From an uncultured Oscillospiraceae bacterium (GTDB lineage: Bacteria > Bacillota > Clostridia > Oscillospirales > Oscillospiraceae), in the NCBI GenBank assembly GCA_947625815.1, contig CANQPU010000010.1:1-64000 (forward strand): a stretch of DNA of 64,000 bases, read 5' to 3'. Below are positions 30,426-40,405 of this stretch, one piece after another. Positions within the stretch are counted from its first letter, which is position 1. The number at the start of each line of letters is the position of its first letter. The notes under the pieces are model-generated. The model did not search any database, was not told the DNA's origin, and saw nothing but the letters and a program-made list of their open reading frames with translations. The translations under genes were made by a program, and so were the position numbers.

Positions 30426-32371
30426 TGCGCTCCCTCCTCGATCTTTTCCAGCTCCTCATAGACCCTGAGAAGCTCCCCCACGCTCCAGGCCTGGGCAAAG
30501 CACCCCCGGGAGGGCCCCGGCTCCAGGCCGTCGTATATTTCGGGGATCTGTCCCACACAGCCCTCCCGGAGGATATCGGCCATGGGCGCCAGCAGCCTCC
30601 GCACCGCCGCGGCCGCCCGCGGCGTGCGGCCGTGGACCTTCAGATACGCCAGATACCAGGCGCCCGCCGGGAAGGGCCAGACGGTGCCCTGATGGTAGGC
30701 CAGGTCCCGGTCGAGCTGCGGCCCGCCGTAAACGGGGTGGAACTCCGGGTCCTCCGGCGACAGGGTCCGGAGGCCCCGGGAGGTGTAGAGGTGCTTTTCC
30801 ACCGTCTCCACCACCCGGCGCTCCCGCTCCGGCGACAGCGCCGTGAAGGGCATGGACACGGCCCAGATCTGGTTGCACCGCAGCTGGGTGTCCGCCGCCG
30901 TGCCGGAGAGCACGTCCCGGAGATATCCCCGGTCCTCCATCCAGAATTTTTCATTGAAGGCGTCCCGCACCCGGTCCGCCAGGGCGTCAAGGGCGCTCCC
31001 GTCCTCCCCCGCGGCGGCGGCTATCCGGGCCGCGGCCCGCAGGTCGGAGTACCAGTAGGCGTTGATCTCCACGGGCTTGCCGTGGCGAGGCGTGGGCAGG
31101 ATGTCCCCCACGCGCACGTCCATCCAGGTCACCTGGTCAAGGCCCTCCCCGGCGGAGATAAGGCCGTCGGAGTCCATCCTTATAGCGTAGCGCGTACCCC
31201 TTTCATAGGCGGTCAGGATCTTTTTCACGGTGGGCCAGGCCTCCCGGACAAAGCCGGCGTCCCCGGTCCGCTCATAATAAAGCCACACGCCGTTGATGAA
31301 AAGGAGCGGCGCGTCGGCGGAGTTATACTGGGGCTCCTCCTGTCCCTCGGGAAAGAAATTGGGCAGGAGGCCGTCCCGCTCATAGGCGATAAAGGTGCGC
31401 AGGATGCTTTTGGCGTCCTGGAACCGGCCTGTGGAGAGGGTGCACCCGGGCAGGGCGATCATGGTGTCCCGCCCCCAGTCGCCGAAAAACGGGTAGCCGG
31501 CGATGACGGTCTTGCCGCCGGTGGAGGCCCGGTGGACCACGAAGGCGTCCGCGGCGCGGGCCAGCTCCTTCGCCTCGGGCGTTGAGAAGCCGGACTCCTC
31601 CAGGAGCTTTTTCTGCCTCTCCCGGCACATGGCCACGATCTCGCCGCCGGTCAGGCTGTCCGGCGTGTCGGAGAAGGCCAGCTCCAGCGTCCCCCGCTCC
31701 CCCGCCGGGACGGAGAGGGAGACGGCGCAGCACACGGCGGCATAGCCGAAGGGGCTCCGGCCGTCGGGCGCGTCGTCCGCGTAGCGCAGTCTCTCCCACC
31801 TGAGCTCCGTGGGGACGCACCGCCCGTTGGTCCGGATGTGGACGGTCAGGCCGCCGCCGCGCAGGCAGTTATTTTCAAAGGTCACCGTGCCGGGCCGGCG
31901 GGGCGGCTCCCCCTTCGGCGCCATCTGCGCCGAGGGCGTCACCGTCAGGGTGCAGGGCTCGCCGGAGGCGTTTTCGATGTCGTAGGTCACCCCCGAGGCG
32001 TTTTTCCCGTAGGCCATGCCGCACCGGCGGGTGACAGTCACCCCCTCGAAGACACAGCGCCACTGGGGCGTCCCGTCCCAGACGCGGGAGACGGTCCGTT
32101 TCCAGCCGTCCTCGGCGCTTGTGCCGTCGTCAAAGCTCTGGGTGGAGAGGCAGGTCCTTCGCCCGCCGCAGACCAGCTCCTCGCCGAGGCGGTGGATCAG
32201 CGTAAAACGCCGGCTGGGGGAGGCGGCGGCCACCAGGATGCCCTGGTCGGCCCTGGTGACGGAGAAGGCGGCCGAGGCGGACATGAAGCCGCCCAGGCCG
32301 TTGGTCAAAAGCCAGCAGCCCCCCTCCGCCTCCCCGGCGGAGAGCGGGGCGCGATCCAGCTCAAATCTCAT
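30422..32371 (-). CDS. Amylo-alpha-1,6-glucosidase (glycogen debranching enzyme, GH133)
   Basis: 649-aa cytoplasmic debranching enzyme with an N-terminal beta-sandwich domain (GGCWLLTNGLGGFMSAS, about residues 16-32) and a C-terminal (alpha/alpha)6 barrel. Active-site regions are FPFFGDWGRDTMIALPG-like (GDWGRD about 310), EPQYNSADAPL (about 345) and DQVTWMD (about 412). It releases glucose from branch points left by phosphorylase or transferase action. Overlaps: 11 nt with pullulanase and 4 nt with the glucosidase. Confidence 0.92.
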   Translation of the reverse strand: MRFELDRAPLSAGEAEGGCWLLTNGLGGFMSASAAFSVTRADQGILVAAASPSRRFTLIHRLGEELVCGGRRTCLSTQSFDDGTSAEDGWKRTVSRVWDGTPQWRCVFEGVTVTRRCGMAYGKNASGVTYDIENASGEPCTLTVTPSAQMAPKGEPPRRPGTVTFENNCLRGGGLTVHIRTNGRCVPTELRWERLRYADDAPDGRSPFGYAAVCCAVSLSVPAGERGTLELAFSDTPDSLTGGEIVAMCRERQKKLLEESGFSTPEAKELARAADAFVVHRASTGGKTVIAGYPFFGDWGRDTMIALPGCTLSTGRFQDAKSILRTFIAYERDGLLPNFFPEGQEEPQYNSADAPLLFINGVWLYYERTGDAGFVREAWPTVKKILTAYERGTRYAIRMDSDGLISAGEGLDQVTWMDVRVGDILPTPRHGKPVEINAYWYSDLRAAARIAAAAGEDGSALDALADRVRDAFNEKFWMEDRGYLRDVLSGTAADTQLRCNQIWAVSMPFTALSPERERRVVETVEKHLYTSRGLRTLSPEDPEFHPVYGGPQLDRDLAYHQGTVWPFPAGAWYLAYLKVHGRTPRAAAAVRRLLAPMADILREGCVGQIPEIYDGLEPGPSRGCFAQAWSVGELLRVYEELEKIEEGAQ

Positions 32372-34289
32372 CTTGTACCTCCCGTCTTCTCACCAGCGCC
32401 AGCGCGGAAACAGGCTCCACCCGGGCGCTTCCCTCCGCCGTTCCCAGCGCCCCGGTGCCGGCGGTGTCCCCGGAGATGTACACGTCCCACGTCCCGCCGG
32501 GAAGCGGGACGGTCCTCTCCCTGTCTTCGGCGTTGAAGGCGAGAAACAGCCGCTCCTCCCCCTCCGCCACCTCAAAGGCGACCATATGCTCTCCCAGGCC
32601 CCTCACCGGCCGGACGCTCTCCCGGACCGCGGCGGCCGTGGTGAGGCGCAGGGCCGGGTGGGCCTTCCGGAAGGCAATGAGGCCCCGGTAATAGTCAAAG
32701 ACCCGGTGGACGGCGGGGTCGTCCAGATCCGACCAGCGGATGGCATTCACCGCGTCCGGGCTTTTGTAGCTGTTCTCCACCACCCGGCCCCGGCTGTCCC
32801 TCTTCATCCGGAGCAGCTCCTCCCCGGCCTGGAGGAAGGGGATCCCCTGGGCGGTGAGGCAGATCGCCGCCGCCAGCCGGTTCATGCGGGCGGCCTCCTC
32901 AGGGCTTGCGTCGGGGCGGGACAGGCAGATCCGGTCAAACAGCGTGTGGTTGTCGTGGCAGGAGACGTAATTGACCGTCTGCTCAGGGCTCCCGCAGCAC
33001 GGGGCCTCCCCCATCCAGCACGCCTCCACGGTGGCCGCAAGCCCCGTCTTCCCCCCGACGAACCCCGGTCCTCTCTCGTTGAAACGGCCCCTCAGGGCGT
33101 CCCTTATGGTGTCCGAGAAGTAGGCAAAGCCCGGAGTGAGGCGGGAATTCGTCTGGGTCGCCAGGCTCACGCCCCGCTTTGTGACGGCGGTGGGCATGGT
33201 CCACCCCTCGCCGTAGAAAAGCACGTCCGGTCTGGAGGCGTGGACCTTTTCCACGATCTCGTTGACGGTGTCCGTATCGATAAGGCCCGCCAGGTCGAAG
33301 CGGAAGCCGTCCAGGTGGTACTCGTCGCACCAGTATTTCACGCTGTCCACGATGTAGCGGCGCACCATGCTCCGCTCGGTGGCGGTGTCGTTGCCGCAGC
33401 AGGAGCCGTTGGAGTAGTTCCCGGCCCGGTCCGTCCGGGAGAAATACCCCGGGACCAGCCGGTTGAAGCAAAAGTCCTCCGTCTCGTAGACGTGGTTGTA
33501 GACCACGTCCATGATGACGCCGAGGCCCTTTCGGTGGAGGGCCTGGATCGCCTCCTTCAGCTCCCGGATCCGCACCGCGCCGTCAAAGGGGTCCGAGGAA
33601 TAGGAGCCCTCGGGGGCGTTAAAATTCACCGGGTCGTAGCCCCAGTTATACTGGGGCGCGCCTGGCGCGGCCTCGTCCACGGAGCCGTAGTCGTAGATGG
33701 GCAGGAGGTGGACATGGGTGACGCCCAGGGCCCTGATGTGGTCAAGGCCGGTGGGATGGCCGCCGGGGGTGACGGCGCCCGTCTCGGCAAGGCCGGCGAA
33801 TTTGCCCCTGTTGCGGATCCCGGAGCTTTCGTGGCAGGACAGGTCCCGGACGTGGAGCTCATAGATGACGGCGTCGGTATATCCCCGGCCCGCCTGGGGG
33901 TTGGTATCTCCCTCCCAGCCCGGGGGGTCGGTGGAGGCCAGGTCCAGGATCATGCCGCGCCGGCCGTTGACGCCCACGGCGCGGGCATAGGGGTCCACGG
34001 CCTCCCGTCTCTCCCCGTCCACCGTCACCTCGAAGGTGTAGTAGACGCCCCGGAGGTCGCCGGGGATCCTGGCCAGCCAGGTGCCCCGGACGTCCGGGCG
34101 CATGGGGACCCGGGCCGTCCGGTCAGAGCGGGCCGGGTCGCCGCCGGCGTACAGACACACGGCCGCGGCGGCGGCCGTAGGCGCCCAGAGCCGGAAGGTC
34201 GTGCCCTCCGGCTCCCAGACGGCTCCCAGGTCTCCGCCGCGGTAGGTATATTTCTTTTCAAAGCGCCCGGTGGAGTATCCGTAGGTCAT
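32361..34289 (-). CDS. pulA: Type I pullulanase (GH13_14)
   Basis: Hydrolyses alpha-1,6 branches of pullulan and branched maltodextrins. 642 aa from ATG 34289, which has GAGGAG at 7 nt; further upstream sequence in this frame belongs to the GH2 gene. It has an N-terminal CBM48-like domain (FRLWAPTA, about residue 30), the type I signature YNWGYDP (about 216), and catalytic FRFDLAG (about 331), YGEGW (about 358) and CHDNHT (about 445). No signal peptide, so it acts on imported dextrins. ATGA overlap with the GH2 gene. Confidence 0.94.
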   Translation of the reverse strand: MTYGYSTGRFEKKYTYRGGDLGAVWEPEGTTFRLWAPTAAAAAVCLYAGGDPARSDRTARVPMRPDVRGTWLARIPGDLRGVYYTFEVTVDGERREAVDPYARAVGVNGRRGMILDLASTDPPGWEGDTNPQAGRGYTDAVIYELHVRDLSCHESSGIRNRGKFAGLAETGAVTPGGHPTGLDHIRALGVTHVHLLPIYDYGSVDEAAPGAPQYNWGYDPVNFNAPEGSYSSDPFDGAVRIRELKEAIQALHRKGLGVIMDVVYNHVYETEDFCFNRLVPGYFSRTDRAGNYSNGSCCGNDTATERSMVRRYIVDSVKYWCDEYHLDGFRFDLAGLIDTDTVNEIVEKVHASRPDVLFYGEGWTMPTAVTKRGVSLATQTNSRLTPGFAYFSDTIRDALRGRFNERGPGFVGGKTGLAATVEACWMGEAPCCGSPEQTVNYVSCHDNHTLFDRICLSRPDASPEEAARMNRLAAAICLTAQGIPFLQAGEELLRMKRDSRGRVVENSYKSPDAVNAIRWSDLDDPAVHRVFDYYRGLIAFRKAHPALRLTTAAAVRESVRPVRGLGEHMVAFEVAEGEERLFLAFNAEDRERTVPLPGGTWDVYISGDTAGTGALGTAEGSARVEPVSALALVRRREVQDEI

Positions 34290-36649
34290 GGCCTTGTCTC
34301 CTCTTGTACGGTGAATCGGATCGTCACGCTCTCCGTCTGGGGCGTGGAGACCGTCAGGACGGCCGAGCCGGCCCGGCCCACGGTGCGGACGTAGGTCCCA
34401 CAGGCGCCGCCCTCGGCGGCGATGTCCCCGGGGCCGATGAGCTCCGCGTCGCCCGTTAGCTCCAGGTGGACCGGGAGCTGGGCGTAGGACGCCACGTTCC
34501 CGTTGGAGTCCAGCACCCGGATGCGCACCGCGGCGGCGTCCCAGACGCCGCCCTCGGAGAGGGTGTCCGTGCAGGCGGTGACCTCCAGATGGAGCGAGGC
34601 GGAGGGGCCGCGGGTGACGCTGGCGGCGACCTTCCCGTCCTTCACGGCGTCGAACCGCCACACGGGGGCGGTGTCCCCCCAGTTGCCCACATATTTCCCG
34701 TAAAGGCCGTAGATCTCCTCAAAGCTCATGTCAAAATCGGACATGCACCGGGAGAGCGCCTGTCTGTCCGCCTCGGGCATATGCTCAAAGCCGTATTTCC
34801 CGGCGGAGAGGAGGACGCGGCGCACCGCGTCGGCCCGGGCGTTGTCGAAGCCCTCCCGCGTCTCCAGCTGGACGCCCACGGTGTCGTCGATGAGCACCGG
34901 GCCGTGCTTCAGGCCCTCCCAGCCGCGGGGGACGAATTCCCACACGTAGACGCCGTTTTTATAGAGCCGCACGCTGTCGGCGTTGGTGAAGGCATAGACG
35001 CTCTCCACCCTGCCCTCGTTGTAGTCCCCGATGTCCATGGAGGAGCCGATCTCCAGCACGGGCCGGTCCTCCGACTGGGAGGCGTAGACCGCGGCGGCCG
35101 TCTTGGGATTGCGGAAGGAATCCAGCACGCCGTGGTAGCAGATCCGGTCCCCGGAGCCGAAATCCCGGTGCGTGGGATAGTCGAACATGCACCAGGCGAA
35201 CATGCCCAGGTGGCCGCCGTCGGCCGCGGCGTCATTGAGCACCCGGGCGTGGCGCAGGGCCTGCTCCTGGCGTCTGGACCAGGGGTCCCAGGACTTGGTG
35301 GGGAACATGTGGCCGCAGCTCTCGGAGACGAGGAGGGGCCTGTCCAGGTCCTCCCGGCGCAGGACCGTGTCCCTGGGCCGGACGCCGGGGTTGTCCCCCC
35401 GGTGGGAGAAGTCGTTATAGGCGTAGACGTCCTCCAAAAGGCGGCTTTTCAGAATGCACCGGACGCCGGAGGTGGGCCGGCTGGGGTCCAGGGCGCGGGC
35501 CAGGGCGTTGGTGCGGGCGTAAAGCCGGTCGTTGTCCTGGCTTTCGTTGATGCGGACGCCCCAAAGGACCACGCTGGGGTGACAGCGGTACTGGGTCACC
35601 ATCTCCCGGACATTCTCCAGGGCCTGCTCCTCCCACGCCTCGTCCCCCATGTGCTGCCACCCGGGGATCTCGGTGAACACCAAAAGCCCCTGGCGGTCGC
35701 ACTCGTCCAGGAAGTAATGGCTCTGGGGATAGTGGCTGGTGCGCACGGCCGTCAGGCCCAGCTCGCGCTTCAGGATCCGCGCGTCCTCCCGCTGGAGCCT
35801 CTCGGGCGCGGCGTAGCCCATGTAGGGGTACGCCTGATGGCGGTTGAGGCCGCGGAGGAACACCTTCTGTCCGTTGAGAAAAAAGCCGTCCGCGCGAAAT
35901 TCCACGGTGCGGAAGCCGAAATCCACGCTGACGCTGTCCCCCGCCGCGCCGTTTTCAAGGACGGTGGCCCTCGCGGTGTAGAGGACCGGCGTCTCCAGGC
36001 TCCAGGGGGTCACGCCGGGGGCGTCCAGCTCCAGCCCGCTCTCCCCCGCCGCGGCCTCGCCCCGGGCCACGGTCCGGCCGTCGGGCGAGACGATCTCCAC
36101 CCGGACCGAATCCCCCGGCTCCAGGCAGGCGGTCCAGCTGACCCGGGCCCGGGAGAGGCCGGGCGTATACACAAAGAGGTCGGACAGGAGCTTGCGGGGC
36201 CTGATATCCAGCCACACGTCCCGGTAGAGGCCGCCGTAGGTGAGGTAGTCGATGAGGAAGCCGAAGGGCGGGACGGCGGGGTTCTCGGTGGAGTCCAGCT
36301 TTACCGCCACCAGGTCCTCGCCGCCGAAGGTGACCTCATCCGTCAGCTCCACCCGGAAGGAGGTGTAGCCGCAGCGGTGGACGGCCAGCTCCCGGCCGTT
36401 CAGGTAGACGGTGGCGATGTGGGCGGCGCCGTCAAATTGCAGGAAGACCCGGCTGCCCCTGGCGCTGCCGGGGACGGCGATCCGCCGGCGGTAGCCGCTC
36501 ACCGTCTCGTAAGCGGCGCTGTCGGCGTAGTGGAGGGGCAGCTCCCTCACGGTATGGGGCAGGCGGACGGCCTCCGCCGTCCCCTCCCCCCGGCCGAAGC
36601 CGTCGGTCCAGTTGAAAACGAATTCCCAGTCGTTGTTGAGCCTTATCAT
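34286..36649 (-). CDS. Glycoside hydrolase family 2 protein (beta-galactosidase-like)
   Basis: 787-aa retaining beta-glycosidase. It has an N-terminal jelly roll (YLNGRELAVHRCGYTSF), an immunoglobulin-like domain, and a TIM barrel beginning at FLRGLNRHQAYP. The acid/base Glu is in INESQD (about residue 367) and the nucleophile Glu in SESCGH (about 443). C-terminal extra beta domains (about 520-787) resemble DUF4982/Big-type modules. A beta-specific enzyme is unexpected within an alpha-glucan operon; the substrate could be a beta-galactoside or mixed-linkage oligosaccharide taken up by the same system. No signal peptide. 31 nt after the amylase gene. Confidence 0.87.
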   Translation of the reverse strand: MIRLNNDWEFVFNWTDGFGRGEGTAEAVRLPHTVRELPLHYADSAAYETVSGYRRRIAVPGSARGSRVFLQFDGAAHIATVYLNGRELAVHRCGYTSFRVELTDEVTFGGEDLVAVKLDSTENPAVPPFGFLIDYLTYGGLYRDVWLDIRPRKLLSDLFVYTPGLSRARVSWTACLEPGDSVRVEIVSPDGRTVARGEAAAGESGLELDAPGVTPWSLETPVLYTARATVLENGAAGDSVSVDFGFRTVEFRADGFFLNGQKVFLRGLNRHQAYPYMGYAAPERLQREDARILKRELGLTAVRTSHYPQSHYFLDECDRQGLLVFTEIPGWQHMGDEAWEEQALENVREMVTQYRCHPSVVLWGVRINESQDNDRLYARTNALARALDPSRPTSGVRCILKSRLLEDVYAYNDFSHRGDNPGVRPRDTVLRREDLDRPLLVSESCGHMFPTKSWDPWSRRQEQALRHARVLNDAAADGGHLGMFAWCMFDYPTHRDFGSGDRICYHGVLDSFRNPKTAAAVYASQSEDRPVLEIGSSMDIGDYNEGRVESVYAFTNADSVRLYKNGVYVWEFVPRGWEGLKHGPVLIDDTVGVQLETREGFDNARADAVRRVLLSAGKYGFEHMPEADRQALSRCMSDFDMSFEEIYGLYGKYVGNWGDTAPVWRFDAVKDGKVAASVTRGPSASLHLEVTACTDTLSEGGVWDAAAVRIRVLDSNGNVASYAQLPVHLELTGDAELIGPGDIAAEGGACGTYVRTVGRAGSAVLTVSTPQTESVTIRFTVQEETRP

Positions 36650-36680
36650 AGGGAGTCTCCTTTTTGAAAACGGATTTCTC

Positions 36681-38309
36681 TCATCCCACCGTCAGGACGG
36701 CGCTTGTCTGGGCGTCCAGCGTGAGGACGGTCCCCTCCAGCTTGGCGCCGCCCATCCCGATGAAGTCGTTGAGGGAGGCGGCGCTGATGCCCACCAAGGC
36801 CAGATCCACCGTCTGGGCCTCGGGGGTGGTGTTGTGGATGACGGCCACGGTGGCGCCCTCCCAGGAGGCGGTGAAGCCGCCCACGCGGGTGTCCGTGAAG
36901 CTCAGCGCGTCATACGTGCCCCGGGCGATGGCGGGGTTGGCCTTGCGGATCATGATGAGCTTTTTGTAATAGCTGTACAGGCTGTCCGCGTTCCCCATCT
37001 GCTCCGCGGCGGTGGCGTCCGCCCGGTCATGGTTATAGGTGCTGCCCTCCGGGTCGCGGACGGTGTCTCCGTCGCCCCACTCCATTTTCAGGCGTCTGTT
37101 GGCATCGGTGTTCGCGCCGCCCCGGGAGCCCCTGGCGCCCAGCTCCTCGCCGTAATAGATGAAGGGCGAGCCGGAGGAGAGGATGTAGAGGTTGGCGGCC
37201 ATCTGCATCCGGCCGTTGGCGCTGGGCAGATAGCCGGAGGCCCGGTCGGTGTCGTGATTGGCCACGAAGGGGACGATCATGGCCTCCCCGTTGAGGCCGG
37301 TCACCCGGTCAAGGTAAGACTCCACATAGGCGGTGTAGCTGTTCACGTCGCCGCCCTTGGCGGTGGCGGCGATCAGGCCGCCGGTCTGGGAGGTGGTGAA
37401 GTTAAAGCAGTTCAGGGCCGGATAGTAGCAGTCCGTGACGCTGTCGCTGTCCCAGACCTCCGCCACCGTGTAGATGTCGGGCTTGAGGGAGCGGAGCTCG
37501 TCCATATACCACACCCAAAAGTCGGCGCTGCGCTGGTTGTCCCCGTAGTAGATGTATTTGGCGGCGTCAAAGCGGAAGCCGTCGATGCCGATGTCCAGGT
37601 AGAATTTGGCCACGTCCAGCACGGCCTGACGGACCGCCTCGTTGTCGTAGTTGAGCTCGGGCATGTCGCCGGAGAAGTTGCACTCATAATAGTCGGAGGA
37701 GCCGGGGATCTGGGCAAAGGTCCTGCCGGCGGGGCGGTCCTCCGCCGTCGCCCAGGTGTAGAAATCATAGTAGGGGTCGGTGATATTGCCGCTCTGATGG
37801 GCGGCGGCAAAGGCGGTGAACCAGGGGTTCCGCCGTCCAGTGTGATTGATGACCAGGTCCAGGATGACCTTCACGTTCCGCTGGTGGCAGAGCGCGACCA
37901 GCTCCGCCAGGTCCGCCTGGGTGCCGAAGTCCGTGTCGATGGCGTAATAGTCGTCCACGTCGTACTTGTGGTAGCTGCCGGACTCGAAGATGGGCGAGAG
38001 CCACAGCCCCTCCACGCCCAGGGACAGGCCGGAGCCGTCGTCGCCGTCGTTCAGGTAATCCATGCGGTTGATGATGCCCCGGAGGTCGCCGATGCCGTCG
38101 CCGTCGGAATCCGAGAAGGAGCCGACGAAGATCTCATAAAACACCCGGTAGTTGTCCTCCGTGGCGGTGGTGGGGCCGATGTCCCGGATGATCACCTCGC
38201 CGCTGTCGCTGAGGGCGTCCCCGTCGGCCTTTCCGTCGTCCTTTTTGCCGCAGCCGGCGGCGAACAGCATGGTCAGGGCCAGGCATCCGGCCAGAAGCCT
38301 TTTTTTCAT
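36681..38309 (-). CDS. Extracellular lipoprotein alpha-amylase (GH13)
   Basis: 542 aa with a type II signal peptide: MKKRLLAGCLALTMLFAAGC, where Cys20 is the lipidation site. A Gly/Asp-rich linker is followed by the barrel (YRVFYEIFVGSFSDSDGDG). Catalytic residues: Asp in GFRFDAAK (about 245), Glu in AEVWDSD (about 282), Asp in NHDTDR (about 351). Calcium-binding DSDGDGIGD is visible. It should cleave starch or long dextrins at the cell surface and feed the ABC importer encoded upstream. Depends on Lgt, encoded at 8.5 kb. Confidence 0.94.
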   Translation of the reverse strand: MKKRLLAGCLALTMLFAAGCGKKDDGKADGDALSDSGEVIIRDIGPTTATEDNYRVFYEIFVGSFSDSDGDGIGDLRGIINRMDYLNDGDDGSGLSLGVEGLWLSPIFESGSYHKYDVDDYYAIDTDFGTQADLAELVALCHQRNVKVILDLVINHTGRRNPWFTAFAAAHQSGNITDPYYDFYTWATAEDRPAGRTFAQIPGSSDYYECNFSGDMPELNYDNEAVRQAVLDVAKFYLDIGIDGFRFDAAKYIYYGDNQRSADFWVWYMDELRSLKPDIYTVAEVWDSDSVTDCYYPALNCFNFTTSQTGGLIAATAKGGDVNSYTAYVESYLDRVTGLNGEAMIVPFVANHDTDRASGYLPSANGRMQMAANLYILSSGSPFIYYGEELGARGSRGGANTDANRRLKMEWGDGDTVRDPEGSTYNHDRADATAAEQMGNADSLYSYYKKLIMIRKANPAIARGTYDALSFTDTRVGGFTASWEGATVAVIHNTTPEAQTVDLALVGISAASLNDFIGMGGAKLEGTVLTLDAQTSAVLTVG

Positions 38310-38330
38310 GTGAATCCTCCATCATAGAGC

Positions 38331-38364
38331 AGCGGGCCGTGACCGTGACCGGTCACAGCCCGCT
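38331..38364 (-). other. Intercistronic hairpin between ABC ATPase and amylase genes
   Basis: AGCGGGC-C-GTGACCG, a 4-nt loop, and CGGTCAC-A-GCCCGCT form a 15-position stem with one mismatch. There is no T tract, so it is more likely an mRNA processing or stabilising hairpin, or an attenuator, than a full terminator. Confidence 0.6.
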
Positions 38365-38395
38365 GTGTGTTTATGGGTTGTTGAAGTCCCCCGGA

Positions 38396-39517
<1,122 letters not shown>

Positions 39518-39538
39518 ATCCTGTGTTCTCCTTTCAAA

Positions 39539-40405
39539 TTAGCCCTTGACGGCGCCGCCGGTAACGCCCTCGACATAATACTTCTGCAGGCACATGAAGA
39601 GGATGGTCACGGGAAGCGCGACGATCACGCCGCCGGCGCAGAAGGTGGTGTACATACCGAAGATCTGGTCGGCTGTCAGCCAGCTGTACATACCGACGGC
39701 CACGTTGTAGCCGGCGGAGGTGCCCATGGCCACGTATCTGGCGAAGACGAAGTCTCCCCAGGGGCCCATGAAGGCGGTGAGGACGGTGTAGATGACGATG
39801 GGCTTGGCCAGAGGAAGAATGATCTTGTAGAGCACCTGGAGCCTGGTGGCGCCGTCCACACGGGCGGCCTCGTCCAGGGACTTGGGGATGGTGTCAAAGA
39901 AGCCCTTGGACACGTAATACCCCATGCCGGAGGAGGCAAAGCCCACCAGGATAAGGCCGGGGACGGCGTTGGCCTGGGTAAGGCCGATGTCCGCGAGCAC
40001 CCGGTAGAGGATGATCATGGTGAGCATCCCGGGGAACATACCCAAAATCAGCATGAACCGCATGAGGGGCCCGCGCATCTTGAAGCGGAAGCGGGAGAGC
40101 GTGTAGCTCATGCAAAGCTGGATGATGGTGACCAGGACCGCGGAGGCCAGGGCGATGATGAAGGTGTTGAGATACCAGCGCTTGAAGTCGGAGTTCCAGA
40201 GGTTTATGTAGTTCTGGAGGCCCCACTGGTGCGGGATCACGTACCCCACCTGCTGGGTGGACTCCACGCGGAAGGACTGGAAGACGATAAACACAAAGGG
40301 GATGAGCCAGATGACGCTGATGAGGATGAGCAGGATGTAAATGGAGCCGTTGCTGACGCGGTTGAGCGCCTTCATGCCCATATGTCTTTTTTCGGTCTTA
40401 TTCAT
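39539..40405 (-). CDS. Maltodextrin ABC permease, MalG-like
   Basis: 288-aa binding-protein-dependent permease with about six membrane segments and the EAA loop EAARVDGATRLQVLYKIILP (about residues 185-204), which docks the ATPase. Starts within the malF stop codon (TAATG overlap), ensuring balanced synthesis of the two subunits. Confidence 0.94.
   Translation of the reverse strand: MNKTEKRHMGMKALNRVSNGSIYILLILISVIWLIPFVFIVFQSFRVESTQQVGYVIPHQWGLQNYINLWNSDFKRWYLNTFIIALASAVLVTIIQLCMSYTLSRFRFKMRGPLMRFMLILGMFPGMLTMIILYRVLADIGLTQANAVPGLILVGFASSGMGYYVSKGFFDTIPKSLDEAARVDGATRLQVLYKIILPLAKPIVIYTVLTAFMGPWGDFVFARYVAMGTSAGYNVAVGMYSWLTADQIFGMYTTFCAGGVIVALPVTILFMCLQKYYVEGVTGGAVKG

Noticed and set aside
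32016-34394. A 792-codon plus-strand frame opposite pullulanase and the debranching enzyme
   Set aside because: It crosses two real genes with intact catalytic motifs and shows no domain of its own.
34290-34661. N-terminal extension of pullulanase
   Set aside because: Out-of-frame translation of the GH2 gene; ATG 34289 has a good ribosome binding site and begins a CBM48-like domain.
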